Positions 52,501 through 56,867 are shown, counted from the stretch's first letter. The stretch: DNA of 64,000 bases from Leptidea sinapis (GCF_905404315.1 NC_066278.1:4418001-4482000); one strand, 5' to 3'. The notes: a model not told the origin generated them from the sequence alone. A program made the numbers and translations.

Positions 52501-55500
52501 ATTACCATCAGCTGAACGTCGTGTCGTCGCTTATTTTCATAAAAAAAAGTTCCTTGAACACCACACTGTGGAGGAACGCCATACATCCAGATGGTGGGGA
52601 TGACATCCTACTTTGTGGCGTTTGGTCCGATTCGACAAGAGAGCGTAGCCGGCAGTCATCACTTAAGCTAGTTCGAACGTCAAGAATTTGTTTTTTATTA
52701 GCAACCAAGGCTTAACCTAAACTAACGTACATGGCAAGTTAATAAGCTTGTAAAAATTATTGAGCACCAGTGTTTGCCAAGTCAAAACAAACAAGCCCAA
52801 GATCGATGGGCTTCCACCACTTTCCAGCTCCATCATCAGACATACGAAAGCTCCCAGCTCCCAAGTCTTTGGCTAGACAAATCAAAGGAACCCAAACTCG
52901 ACGCTTACATCATCATCATATCATTATTATTGCATTGGAAATATATTTAAACGATGCCTTTACTCGTTTAATATTGAAATATCCGGACGATCGAGCCTTG
53001 CTCGGATTTTTAAGAATGTGCAAAATTTGAACAAAAATAAACTAATAGGACATCTGAATTCGAACCGGGGTCTTCAGCTTTGCTGATCAAGCAATCTCCC
53101 ATCTGAGCTATTATAGTCTTGTATATAGTGGTGAAGTTTTCCTTTGTATTCGAGTGTTATTGTAGCTGTTTCTCATTAAAACACAGATAAAACTACATTT
53201 TTTTTAATTGAAACCTAGCTAGATCGATTTCTCGCCCCCGAAACTACTAGTATACTAAATTTCATTAAAAATCTTGTAGCCGTTTCCGACATTCGGATTA
53301 TATCTATACAAGAATTGCTCGTTTAAAGGTATAAGATAAGATTTATCATTTGCCATTCATGTCACTGACTCTTGTTTTAATTATTTAACTTAATTTATAT
53401 ATTTATAATACATATTACAAAGAGTTTCATTCGTTTTAGCTCTTAGCCTTGCATTTTTGTCTTTTTACTATGTTAAAATTCATACTGCGTGCATACTGTG
53501 TGGATAATGAGGGATATAAATATATATGTTGTAGGCAATGTGTATAATTAGGTATTCTAAAAAATACCTAAGCTATGTATAAAATACTTGGGCAGTCCAG
53601 ACAATGTATAAAATTTATATTTATTTTTATTTATTGATTCTATGGTACTTTACAAAAAACGCCGCAAATGGAGCTGGATAGGCCACACACTCCGGAGGGA
53701 TCCCAACCATATACCGAGGCAAGCCTTAGATTGGAACCCTCAAGGAAAACGCAAACGGGGCCGTCCAAAGCAAACCTGACGGCGGACTGTCATTGACGAA
53801 GCGAAAGACATCGGAAAGACCTGGAGTGAAATTAAGAGAGATGCTCAGGACATATCGCGATGGAGATGCACTGTGGATGCCCTCTGGCCCAGCTAAATGG
53901 TGCTTTACATATTTTACTTAAGCAATTCCTACGGGTTCTATAGAATACCTACTGGTCTAAGTTGAGAAATGTATTTTCATTATTTTTAATTACCTTTACA
54001 TGAATTATATTTAATATTTTTATTTATTTAATCGTTATTAATTAACAATTAGAGTAAGTGAGATGCAGAGTGAAGAAAAAATATATAAAAGAGTACAAAT
54101 TTATTATATTTGTTCCTCATTTCACTTAGATTGTTGCCCAAACCTCATCCTATTATTGTATTCTTTGCCCAAACTAACTATCCATCATTACACGCAAAAA
54201 GATTAAAATATTGATTTACTTAATTAATTTTTGTATCAGAGAAAGAGAAACAATAATTAATAAAGAGAATTATTTTCAATATGAAAGTGATCATTTTATT
54301 AAACATTTTCTCAATGTCTAGGAATTCTATACATTCACTGGATAAGCTTTTAGTTTTCCCAAAAATATATAAAATAGTTATTCTTGTTGCACATAGTATT
54401 TTCTTTGATTATCACAAGTGTTACACCTTTCCAGATCTCATTTTCAGGAAAGTTCTTGAAACGTCGGGTTAACTAAAATAAAAATGTAACTTTTACGCAA
54501 AAATCTAATGTTAAAGCAGTAACACTTACATGTGTTTTATTTAAATAGTTACTTTTAACAATAAAAAAGAGAGTTTTATGGTGATTCAAGTGTAAATGGA
54601 TTTTCATGTATATTAAGGATATAAAATAGAGTCGTTGGTCCATTAGGTAGAATTGTTGACATAATAACAATAGTTGAGATAAAAATCTTTTTTAAGACTT
54701 TTTTTCCCAATAAACTTATCGACGGTAGCTCACCTTATTCGTAAACGGTGTATGTCAATGGGACGACGTATAGCTTACCAGCGATAGAAGTTTGTATGGA
54801 AATTTCAATTTACGCGTCCCAATATAGGGCGATAAGAATGACTTATTGGAAATATTGGAACTGCTTCAGATTATTGACAGCTATTTACTGACAGTAGAAG
54901 GTAGTAATTTATCTCTTTCTGTAGATAGTATATTGGGAACGGCTGTTATAAGGTCGGCAACGATCCGTGATAACAATGCCATCAGGAAACTGGCATAACT
55001 TGATAGAAAACCAGAACTGTCTGAGTCCGTATGTCGTAAATAGACAGTAAAGTTTGATGGGCGAATTGGGCTGCTGGCAACAATCTGGGTATGCTCCATT
55101 GAACCGCAAATTAAAAGCCATAAGAATATGTTGTTTTTTTTTATTGCCATTCGCTATATTGCTGAGAATATGCTAGATTCTAGTTTCAGCAAATCAGGTA
55201 AAATATTATCACTTGTTAACCAAAGGACAGTGACTGCAAATTGGTTTATAAGCCTGTGCATGCTTAGTATTTCAAGAAATTCAAATATTTTTATTCAAAA
55301 TAGGATTCAAAATCATTTATTGAACGTCAAAAACTACCACCCATTCAAAATAGACTGCCTCAGACCTGAGAAGAACGGGCGCCAGAAACTCAGCGGACTT
55401 TTTTTTTATAAAAATATGGATTATAATGTAATATCGTACAATAAACAATTATTATTAAAGAGCCTGAGGATGTTCGCTTCATTCCCAGTCTGTGGTATCA

Positions 55501-56867
55501 TTAAGAAAATCGTTTATGCTATAGTAACCTTTCCCACACAAACAATTCTTTTTTTGAACAATTCTTTTAAATTTCGTAACACATTTGTTTTGTTCATTAT
55601 CTGGGATCATATTGTAGAAGCATATACCATGCCCAATAAAAGACTTACTAACTCGACTTTACCGTAATAGGCAAAGCAAGTTTTGTTCCGGGTGCTAACA
55701 TTATGATTGTCACAGTTTCTAGCAAATTCCTCAATATGCTTATGAACATATAGAACATTATCAAGAATATATTGAGAAGCAATAGTCAAAATGTTAATTT
55801 CTTTAAATTTTTCTCTTAATGATTATTCAGGACCCAGGTTATAAATGGTTGATAGATAGTCGAAAACTTATGTACAGTTTATATAGCAGAAACGAAATGT
55901 ATAAATATGTCTCATTACGTTACATCATGTTGTTAGTGTTATAGGTTGATGCGGCTTCCTATCTGGCTTTCGGTCCGATATGATAGCTAATTGTATAAAT
56001 AAATATGGCGGCTAAATGAAACAAAGGTAAACAGGGCAAGTATTATTGATGTTTGGTCTTCTTGAATACTTTTCTAGTAACGGGAACCCCATTACCAAGA
56101 CCCTCTGTCCGTCCGACTGCCTGTAGGTATGTCTTTACCTCAGAAATAGCAATAGTTAGTAGTTGCCGCTTTAGGTAAAAGACTAAGATTGCAATGTATT
56201 TAAAGAGTACATAGTCTTCTATCTGGATATATCATACCATCGTACACGAAAAGGAAAAAATCTTTTGATAATAACACAGCCTTATTGTTATTGTTGTTGT
56301 CAACAATAAAGCTATAAGAATCTAATTACCTGAATGGTCTTGTAATGTTCGACTAATAGTTGGTGCAGGGGGAGTAGCGGCGTGCTCCCCTCCATAAAGT
56401 CCCCCAAATTCCTCCGCCGATGAACTAGATGCATTGCTGCATTTCCTACCCTTATCAGGTGTATATTTACTTTCTCCTCCTGACTGTAAGAACTTTGCAT
56501 CATGCTGATGATCGTCAAGGAGCCCCGGAACGCCAAGCAGGCCTCCAACAAGGTTCGGCCGCAGCTCCTCCATGATCTTTGAGCCTTGGCTTCCTCCGCC
56601 GCTGCCGCTGAAGTTGAGCTGGCGGCTGAAGAAGGCCGGGAAGATGTTGAACTGCTGCGGGTCCGGTAGGGCCGTGAGAGGCGGCGCGGGCGGCTCAACG
56701 GCCCCCGCGCACGCCACGCTCTTGAACTCCACCGTGCTGTGGCCGGGCACCGCGCGATGGCTGGTCGTGTATCGCGCGTCTCCCGCACTCCTGAGATCGT
56801 CCGTGCCTTCGCCGTCGGCTCGAACGCGCCGTTCACTGACTAACCACATTATAGTGACGTGATGCAC
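10427..56867 (-). CDS. Paired-class (Q50) homeodomain transcription factor, Prop-like
   Basis: Six coding exons, transcription order: 56867..56330, 29578..29412, 27989..27882, 21667..21500, 18169..18028, 10536..10427. All introns are GT-AG and the joined frame is open for 410 codons plus TAA. The homeodomain is residues 226-285, split at HD 10/11 and HD 46/47; the latter is a classic intron site of PRD-class genes. W48, F49, Q50, N51 and R53 are present, so this is the Q50 subclass. No paired box is seen. The flank KQLQKALAP...GCNGMMRNIQ and the C-terminus EWYNKSLSALRMN...LQYQT resemble, from memory, the insect Prop group (vertebrate PROP1, worm unc-42, fly CG32532). SLSALRM looks like a degenerate OAR core. 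It should act as a nuclear, sequence-specific DNA-binding regulator on TAAT-type sites, probably in neurons (inferred from the family). The first ATG is at 56867; Met7 at 56849 has a better -3 base, giving 404 residues. Confidence 0.93.
10800..11229 (+). pseudogene. Tc1/mariner-type (DD37D, maT-like) transposase remnant
   Basis: C-terminal part of a transposase: QQDSAPGHKARSTQSWLETN, a one-base deletion, DFIRAEDWPSYSPELNPLDY, then DLWSVLES and a tail ending DCIEANGDH and TAG at 11227-11229. Counting across the deletion, 37 residues separate the second and third Asp, the maT-like arrangement. An in-frame TGA (near 11130) also breaks it. Confidence 0.8.
11876..12335. repeat. 100-bp tandem repeat array with an inverted end unit
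   Basis: AAAATTATGATTTCAACA recurs at 11880, 11980, 12080 and 12180, exactly 100 bases apart, with units 90-98% alike by eye. After the fourth unit, 12240-12335 carries a unit in inverted orientation (CATCTTTGATTTCAAAAATG to TTGTGCGGCGGCCATCTTGG). Because 100 is not a multiple of 3, the open frames over the array are by-products and not a repeat protein. Confidence 0.9.
13371..13610 (+). CDS. Candidate small ORF or exon, unknown
   Basis: 79-codon ORF starting MMSLSLLLYIANYNKYIIRD, with a hydrophobic start then an acidic stretch and a basic RRRRED run. 13420-13530 is clearly GC-richer than the neighbourhood. A GTAAAT donor candidate at 13526 suggests it could be an exon. No homology recognised; may be chance or part of an unknown antisense gene inside intron 5. 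Confidence 0.25.
   Translation: MMSLSLLLYIANYNKYIIRDGDEQDDPAFSQDAISPQEIRYLRRRREDSVKVNVLEIFLLEYLRYDALLPTPEFLYEGI
14123..14570 (-). mobile_element. Helitron-like 3' ends, nested fragments
   Basis: Begins A/CTAGCCGTTCCCACCCGCTT, the complement of a Helitron CTAG end with a GC-rich hairpin. A second such end, TAGCTGATCCGGTAAACGTT, is at 14327-14350. Ends with (CAGA)n near 14541-14558. The opposite terminus is not defined. Confidence 0.5.
15180..15411 (-). mobile_element. Family A element, 3' truncated
   Basis: Reverse copy from the AATCCTGATTCTCGAAAAACC hairpin region to CCTCCCACTGGTAA at 15411. Lacks the A-tail end. Confidence 0.75.
15745..16077 (+). pseudogene. LINE reverse-transcriptase C-terminal fragment
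   Basis: Frame reading SVNTLSDRRYLIDLSF, then GGVDCPNLLSRVQLAVPKRN and a tail ending KIMKVLQEG. The LLSR..L.VP.R..R pattern is typical of the end of CR1/Jockey-like ORF2 proteins. Upstream is not in frame. Confidence 0.65.
16536..16831. mobile_element. MITE, ACGGCCGTTCCCAATA family (full copy)
   Basis: GGCCGTTCCCAATATTCAG to TGTATTGGGAACGGCCG, 296 bases. Middle contains GGGACGACGTATAGCTTACC and CGCGTCCCAATA, shared with copies at 18.9, 33.5 and 54.7 kb. Confidence 0.85.
17449..17590. repeat. (AAATTC)n hexamer microsatellite
   Basis: About 23-24 perfect units of the hexamer. It joins directly to TATTTTTATTCAAAATAGG, the reverse 3' end of LINE family C, so it is the expanded tail of that element. 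Confidence 0.95.
17591..18010 (-). mobile_element. LINE family C 3' end
   Basis: Reverse copy of the element at 44.1-44.9 kb: TTGAACGTCAAAAACTACCA, the cag-acctgaaaagaatgggcg stretch, and further in the region coding for TTRLGR and NTRNKHKLV. Homology stops near 18010, 18 bases from the exon 5 donor of the homeobox gene. Confidence 0.85.
18028..18169 (-). CDS. Homeobox gene exon 5
   Basis: Acceptor tatcacag, donor ATGG/gtaact. 47 codons in phase 0, then G of Gly375. Residues 328-374: HHGSYEELQKDIFSLSQM, then a Gly/Met-rich low-complexity part. Without splicing the frame would stop two codons later (GGTAACTAA), so the splice to exon 6 matters for the real C-terminus. Confidence 0.9.
18477..18830 (-). 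mobile_element. LINE family B 3' ORF fragment
   Basis: Reverse frames reading CIFYRIYNWQCSEELFRLIP and AAEFDHRTLRQNAKYHPHHV, the pattern that precedes HHLDVW in this LINE family, with several frameshifts. + strand ORFs here are shadows. Confidence 0.7.
18882..19208. mobile_element. MITE, ACGGCCGTTCCCAATA family
   Basis: ACGGCCCTTCCCAACATTG to TATATTGGGAACGGCCGT. The segment ATCGACGGTAACTCA is followed at once by its complement TGAGTTACCGTCGAT (18965-19000), a local inverted duplication absent from the other copies. Confidence 0.85.
19568..19634 (+). pseudogene. tRNA-Asp-like pseudogene
   Basis: TCCTCGGTACTGTAGTGGTA, then AGTATCCTGACACGAGACCA and GGGTTCGATTCCCAGACGTG. The A box and B box match eukaryotic tRNA-Asp, but the anticodon arm is shortened and mismatched, so it cannot fold as a normal tRNA. 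Could be a SINE head. Confidence 0.6.
19857..20632. repeat. X-F-X repeat cluster (direct repeats around a core)
   Basis: Two diverged copies of a ~200-base sequence (starting TTAATAACGGCACCGAACCG) at 19864-20052 and 20412-20632 lie in the same orientation on either side of a 360-base core. The core alone recurs at 31.06-31.48 kb (ATTCGCAGTCTG, ATCAACGGTCAC, TTTAAACAACTGGAG). Might be a mini LTR-like element or a nested insertion. Confidence 0.6.
21500..21667 (-). CDS. Homeobox gene exon 4 (recognition helix end)
   Basis: Acceptor ataaacag, donor CAG/gtaaat; 56 codons in phase 0. Residues 272-327: VWFQNRRAKYRKQEK completes helix 3 (HD 47-60), followed by KQLQKALAPAVLPGCNGMM and a Tyr/Pro-rich run YRGYQPYPHPNT. 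Confidence 0.95.
22202..22770 (+). mobile_element. Family A element split by a SINE (family D)
   Basis: Family A 5' part 22202-22446 and its 3' part 22685-22770 (AATGGGCACAGCGTACCAAT to CTTATTTTCATAAAAAAA) are separated by family D sequence 22447-22684. TTGTAA at both joints (ATTGTAAC and CTTGTAATGG) looks like the target duplication of the later insertion. Confidence 0.75.
22447..22684 (-). mobile_element. tRNA-derived SINE (family D), 5' truncated
   Basis: Shares ACACAAATTATCTTGCCCCA, ACATACATAAATACATAT and CCATATTCATCATATAAATG with 26.2-26.4 kb, but stops at CTTGCACC before the tRNA-like B box. Contains an extra 12-bp-arm hairpin, GTATATTTAAGG/CCTTAAATATAC, at 22532-22569. Confidence 0.7.
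23663..23945 (-). mobile_element. Family A element
   Basis: Reverse copy, ATGACAGTAAGGGACGAG to TGTGCAAAGGAGCCTC, with small internal deletions. Confidence 0.75.
23985..24215 (+). mobile_element. Family A element, old and divergent
   Basis: Forward copy recognised by GGAGCCTCCATTGCACAATG, GAAATTACTGGGCAAATGAG and the CCTGAG end; many substitutions. Confidence 0.6.
24330..24580 (-). mobile_element. Family A element, internal deletion
   Basis: TTTTTTTTATGAAATTAAGGGACGAG to GCATCCAGTGCAAAGGATGC. The CAGTAATGTTTACA hairpin is deleted. Confidence 0.75.
26171..26450 (-). mobile_element. tRNA-derived SINE (family D)
   Basis: On the - strand: GGTCCCGGGTTCGAATCCCG is a tRNA-type B box with T-arm, then the body to GGGGCAAGATAATTTGTGT and an (ATT)n tail (ATAATAATAATAATAT at 26171-26186). 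Matches the 22.4-22.7 kb copy. Confidence 0.75.
26455..26832 (-). mobile_element. tRNA-like interspersed repeat (family E), copy 1
   Basis: Shared with 52.98-53.34 kb: ATCCGGACGACCGAG, GACATCTGGATTCGAAC, CATCTGAGCTATTATAG, CTAGCTAGATCGATTTCTCG, TTAAAGATATAAGAT. On the - strand, TAGCTCAGATGGGA and a GTTCGAAT-type box form a tRNA-like A/B pair inside the element. Confidence 0.75.
26833..26965 (+). mobile_element. LINE family C 3' tail
   Basis: CTTTCTTAATGATACCACAG, TTTTTGACGTTTAATAAGTG and AAAAATATTTGAATTTGAAT: 3' end of LINE C in forward orientation, internally deleted. Confidence 0.65.
27440..27475 (+). mobile_element. Helitron 3' end fragment
   Basis: GGACATCGTCTGTCGGGTC matches the 3' end region of the Helitron running off the window end (ACATCGTCTGTCGGG). 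Confidence 0.45.
27530..27640 (+). mobile_element. LINE family C 3' tail
   Basis: GCCCGTTCTTCTCAGGTCAG to TTGAATAAAAATATTTGAAT, forward. Confidence 0.8.
27882..27989 (-). CDS. Homeobox gene exon 3 (homeodomain middle)
   Basis: Acceptor attggacag, donor CAG/gtgtgt; 36 codons, phase 0. Residues 236-271 = HD 11-46: EQLAELEAAFAKSHYPDIYC then REELARTTKLNEARIQ. Contains helix 1, helix 2 and the start of helix 3. No unusual residues for a PRD-class domain. Confidence 0.96.
28141..28223 (+). pseudogene. tRNA-Leu-like pseudogene
   Basis: AGTAGTCTAAGGCGCC (Leu-type D arm) and GTGGGTTCGAACCCCACACC followed by TGACA (T arm and 3' acceptor) are clear. The 5' acceptor GACTGGT no longer pairs with ACCTGAC, and the anticodon arm is degenerate with no readable anticodon. 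Probably inactive. Confidence 0.65.
29097..29336 (+). mobile_element. Family A element, variant 5' end
   Basis: Begins ATGATTTTATAAGTAAG.ATT then AATACAACTCCACAACGG, identical in layout to the reverse copy at 3.6-3.9 kb. Body follows to GGGCGTATCAATTACCATC. The A-tail is missing. Confidence 0.7.
29412..29578 (-). CDS. Homeobox gene exon 2 (homeodomain start)
   Basis: Acceptor tgttgacag, donor CAA/gtcagt. Two bases complete Ala180 with exon 1, then 55 codons, residues 181-235: EGAFKKLKPEPGGNGSGSG, a Pro/Thr/Ser linker, then RRRHRTTFTQ, the N-terminal arm of the homeodomain. Confidence 0.94.
30673..30800. repeat. Inverted-repeat element, 17-bp perfect ends
   Basis: TTGCGATTCAATTGACA at 30673-30689 and its exact complement TGTCAATTGAATCGCAA at 30784-30800. 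Weaker pairing continues inward (CAACCTAAATT / TTTTAGGTTG). Looks like a small foldback element. Confidence 0.65.
31060..31485. repeat. Repeat F core, second copy
   Basis: Shares TTCGCAGTCTG-TAGCG-AACGG, GACAATGT-AGCACACTT, TATCAACGGTCAC and TTTAAACAACTGGAG with 20.10-20.40 kb, but has a ~100-base insertion and no flanking X repeats. Confidence 0.6.
31945..32104 (+). mobile_element. Non-autonomous Helitron
   Basis: TCTATATATATAAAAG at the 5' end and GACAGGTCAGCTAG at the 3' end, between host A and T: the TC...CTAG ends and A/T insertion site of Helitrons. 160 bp. Confidence 0.75.
32385..32445 (+). mobile_element. RTE LINE tail fragment
   Basis: GTCCAGCAGTAGACGTCTTC then (ATG)n; matches the tail of the RTE copy at 5.04 kb. 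Confidence 0.6.
33484..33505. repeat. Perfect 9-bp stem-loop
   Basis: TACCCGTGA TATT TCACGGGTA, just left of a MITE; unknown meaning. Confidence 0.5.
33534..33842. mobile_element. MITE, ACGGCCGTTCCCAATA family
   Basis: Inverted orientation relative to 16.5 kb: ACGGCCGTTCGCAATATAC to CGGGAACTGCCGT. Flanking TA on both sides may be the target duplication. Confidence 0.85.
34690..35115. repeat. Repeat family G, copy 1
   Basis: GACAGACACTG..GTACTTGTTTATTTACTCG through AGTCTAATTGGCCGAGTAGT to TTTCTCCAATAAAATATCTC. Same order as 39.29-39.69 plus 40.06-40.14 kb. Includes a G-rich run, GGGGTGGGGGGTGGGGGG, at about 34751-34770. Confidence 0.75.
35380..35640 (-). mobile_element. LINE 3' end, other family
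   Basis: AAATTCAAATTCAACGTC then AAATAAACTTTATTCAAATA and GAGAAGAACATGCAAGAAAC. Resembles LINE C in layout (hexamer tail, then G-A-A-G-A-A-C stretch) but is a different sequence. Related fragments lie near 32690-32790 and 36330-36440 (GGCGCTCTGAGAGAGA). Confidence 0.55.
35648..35923. mobile_element. Long palindromic foldback element
   Basis: Arms of about 125 bases: AATAGTTAAGAAAAACTAAA at the left and its complement at the right end. The centre GCGTGGGGTGTAGAAGAATT pairs with TTAAAAAGCACCCTACGC. A related copy is at 61.2-61.4 kb. 36098-36215 carries a flank (TCCTCGATAAATCTACAAAG) that is inverted beside the second copy. Confidence 0.85.
36943..37290. mobile_element. Two family A fragments, tail to head
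   Basis: 36943-37026 is a reverse 3' end (ATGAAAAAAAGGGATGAG to AATGTAGTGCCGC). 37063-37290 is a forward copy (CCAGGGAGGCTCCTTTGCAC to GGACAGGGCGTATCAG). Confidence 0.65.
39290..40135. repeat. Repeat family G, copy 2, interrupted by a P-like MITE
   Basis: Left part 39290-39691, right part 40062-40135. The two parts are contiguous in copy 1, so the MITE at 39692-40061 went in later. Confidence 0.75.
39692..40061. mobile_element. P-element-like MITE with THAP start
   Basis: 370 bp. Left end CACGGACTAGTAAAAAAATT; right end in complement CACGGACGAGTAAAAAAAGA; about 27 bp of imperfect terminal inverted repeat continuing to AGGACTC. Flanked by an exact 8-bp duplication ACTTTACT (39684-39691 and 40062-40069), the length made by P elements (and hAT). 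Inside, ATG at 39878 opens MPSCVVKKCKNDT, the start of a C2CH THAP domain as found in P-element transposases, before TAA. A deletion derivative. Confidence 0.75.
40854..41072. repeat. Repeat family H, left arm
   Basis: CCACTACGTTATAAGC, AGCCGGATTATACGTCGTCG, ACTATTTCAAACTTATG. An inverted relative lies at 42018-42205. A fragment of it is also at 20650-20695. Confidence 0.65.
41540..41815 (-). mobile_element. Family A element
   Basis: TTTTTTTATGAAAATAAGGGACGAG to GCATCCCACTGGTA, with a deletion removing the CAGTAATG hairpin. Confidence 0.8.
42018..42205. repeat. Repeat family H, right arm (inverted)
   Basis: AAATACTACGTAATAAGAGG, TAAGTTTGAAATAGTAATTA and AAGTATAATCCGGCTAAG: complement of the left arm at 40.85-41.07 kb with about 80% identity by eye. 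Confidence 0.65.
42225..42345 (+). mobile_element. Helitron internal fragment
   Basis: ATTTCATAAAATATGCTCTC then GTTGTTATAATGAAATTG and TTTCTCAATGAAAATATG; matches inner parts of the Helitrons at 60.2 and 63.7 kb. Confidence 0.5.
42885..43195 (-). mobile_element. LINE family C 3' end
   Basis: AAAGTCAAAAACTACCACCT to ACACAAACGGTTTTTTAAC; the tail lacks the hexamer run. Confidence 0.75.
43378..43812 (+). mobile_element. LINE family B 3' ORF end and tail (best copy)
   Basis: Frame SLCVFYRIYHGECSKELLNL, ISATELHLHTTRHKLGYH, RHHLDVWRSSKVRFSRSFLP, then a frameshift and KKSAYTFHKGRQCSC. This is the conserved tail of lepidopteran CR1/Jockey-like ORF2. Ends TTGTCCTCCTATTCCATTTAAAAAAA. Other copies at 3.0, 18.5, 45.3, 52.0 and 52.6 kb. 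Confidence 0.8.
44140..44908 (+). mobile_element. LINE family C: reverse-transcriptase end and 3' tail
   Basis: Frame HTIMYYGILLWGSAADINTI then VVLQKRAIRAIYNLGPKESL, a frameshift near 44350, then TVASKYNFDNVLYVHKHIEE, MPTTRLGRVSKSFVGRCICF and GKVTIA-type end. 3' part TTTTGACGTTCAATAAGTGA to ATATTTGAATTTGAATC. CR1/Jockey-like, not functional. Confidence 0.85.
45285..45565 (+). mobile_element. LINE family B 3' ORF end, truncated
   Basis: Frame LRTTHHKLRYHAHHLYVW RSSTVWFSRNFLPHT then a deletion and HLTPGDSYARFSPFSI; ends CCCTTTTCCATAAAAATAG. Confidence 0.75.
45814..45859 (+). CDS. Asn-rich gene exon 1 (signal peptide)
   Basis: ATG at 45814 in GTGATCATGA context; 15 codons plus one base; donor ATTG/gtaagt. 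The strong donor and phase match to 47361 support it. TCAGTG at 45805 could be an insect initiator, but would leave a very short leader. Confidence 0.75.
45814..48553 (+). CDS. Asn-rich secreted protein, unknown family (2 exons)
   Basis: Join 45814..45859 and 47361..48553; GT-AG intron of 1501 bases; 412 residues. Exon 1 encodes a signal peptide MKTIFVVHLTYLIVIG. The split Gly codon joins to GQMQHYCHAGLLDLLWH. The rest is low complexity and very rich in Asn (13 of the first 60 residues of exon 2), Ser, Lys and Gln, with one Cys after the signal peptide. It has N-glycosylation sites at NLS, NSS and NQT. Two dibasic KR sites occur (HKRYSV and LTKRKFFVQVEP); the second precedes a less repetitive C-terminus EPVIPEYKETAHNQTVYYVN. 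It could be an extracellular structural, silk or precursor protein; no family recognised. It lies inside homeobox intron 1, antisense. An intronic palindrome sits 310 bases before exon 2. Confidence 0.8.
46845..47050. mobile_element. Foldback element in the nested gene's intron
   Basis: Arms of about 80 bases. Left AACACTTTTAAA..AAAACGCGTG..GTAACGGTTTTACATTAGAT; right ends TAAAAGTGTT as its complement. Loop: TTAACCCAACGTTTCAAGAC and CTTTCCAGATCTCGTTTTCA. Partial copies of loop and one arm at 54425-54545 and of the loop at 61475-61515. Confidence 0.85.
47361..48553 (+). CDS. Asn-rich gene exon 2
   Basis: Acceptor aatttttcag; two bases complete Gly16, then 396 codons and TAA at 48551-48553. 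Longest open frame in the window; AAT codon repeats are long and unbroken, and the other strand's ORFs are shadows. Confidence 0.85.
48554..49314. other. Downstream of nested gene; unique-looking stretch
   Basis: No canonical AATAAA seen soon after the stop. 48960-49150 is GC-richer and not part of any repeat family I noticed; a possible regulatory region of the homeobox gene. Confidence 0.3.
49315..49607 (+). mobile_element. Family A element, 5' truncated
   Basis: GGGTACCAAAACATCGCC to CCCTTACTGTCATAAAAAAA. Confidence 0.8.
49852..50169 (+). mobile_element. Non-autonomous Helitron
   Basis: A/TCTAATATATAAAATTCTCG at the left and GCTGAGTCAGCTAG/T at the right; 318 bp. Inner CCGAACTCCTCCGAAACGGC and ATGAAATTTGGAGTGCATAT are typical of these insect elements. 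Confidence 0.75.
50363..50583. mobile_element. Foldback MITE (copy 2 of 2)
   Basis: CCTCTATTAAAGATTC arms as at 9.69 kb; similarity runs on to about 50700 (AACCCACATTCGTATTTTAAT). The copies are about 90% alike by eye. Confidence 0.8.
51990..52235 (-). mobile_element. LINE family B fragment, left part
   Basis: Reverse frame NFFVRCFRDDTTW-type (SYFVRCFRDDTTWIPSKKAG then TSSLKAGNAPV). Continues across the inserted family A element at 52.55 kb. An unrelated insertion (TCAAATAAACGTACATATGAATTC-like, also at 50.83-50.88 kb) lies at 51998-52070. Confidence 0.7.
52237..52548 (+). mobile_element. Family A element nested in LINE B, with TSD
   Basis: ACCAGAGGGAGGCTCTTTTG to CGCTTATTTTCATAAAAAAA. AAAGTT at 52231-52236 is repeated at 52546-52551. 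Joining the flanks restores the LINE B sequence GGAAGAAAGTTCCTTGAAC, so both the insertion and its duplication are certain. Confidence 0.9.
52549..52670 (-). mobile_element. LINE family B fragment, right part
   Basis: GTTCCTTGAACACCACACTG then CCATCTGGATG in complement; continuation of 51990-52235. Confidence 0.75.
52976..53338 (-). mobile_element. tRNA-like interspersed repeat (family E), copy 2
   Basis: ATATCCGGACGATCGAGCC to TCGTTTAAAGGTATAAGAT; better preserved than copy 1. - strand: TAGCTCAGATGGGAGATTGC and CCCCGGTTCGAATTCAG form a tRNA-like unit. Confidence 0.75.
53645..53898 (+). pseudogene. LINE (RTE/Jockey-like) C-terminal remnant
   Basis: Frame KRRKWSWIGHTLRRDPNHIP, RQALDWNPQGKRKRGRPK, one stop, RRTVIDEAKDIGKTWSEIKR, DAQDISRWRCTVDALWPS and TAA. 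The W-W-GH-LR...GKR-RGRP pattern is common at ends of non-LTR ORFs. Just one in-frame stop. Confidence 0.75.
54673..54946. mobile_element. MITE, ACGGCCGTTCCCAATA family, left-truncated
   Basis: GTTGAGATAAAAATC to TATATTGGGAACGGCTGT; lacks the left terminal repeat. Confidence 0.8.
55278..55850 (-). mobile_element. LINE family C, RT end and tail
   Basis: Reverse frame TIASQYILDNVLYVHKHIEE then FARNCDNHNVSTRNK, as at 44.4 kb, plus the 3' part TTGAACGTCAAAAACTACCA. The long + strand ORF here is a shadow. Confidence 0.8.
56330..56867 (-). CDS. Homeobox gene exon 1 (N-terminus)
   Basis: 179 codons plus one base; donor TTCAG/gtaatt. Residues include VSERRVRADGEGTDDLRS, PDPQQFNIFPAFFSRQLNF, SGSGGGSQGSKIMEELRPN and SNASSSSAEEFGGLYGG. 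No paired box and no convincing eh1 repressor motif. Very GC-rich, with many CpG. Start discussed in the whole-gene entry; frame upstream is open but has no ATG. Confidence 0.8.

Larger units (their letters stand above)
29579..56329 (-). other. Homeobox gene intron 1 (26.7 kb)
   Basis: Very large first intron holding the nested Asn-rich gene on the other strand, Helitrons, palindromic MITEs, LINE tails and a P-like MITE. Parts without a call (29579-30672, 32441-33483, 33843-34680, 37290-39300, 40136-40850, 42341-42880, 50700-51880, 53900-54420, 55860-56329) are AT-rich and show nothing I can name. Confidence 0.85.

Noticed and set aside
55128..55667. 179-residue + strand ORF
   Set aside because: It reads the reverse of LINE family C; the sense strand shows RT-like peptide.
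56312..56836. 174-residue - strand ORF in another frame
   Set aside because: Ala/Arg/Ser-rich by-product of high GC; it does not join exon 2 in phase.
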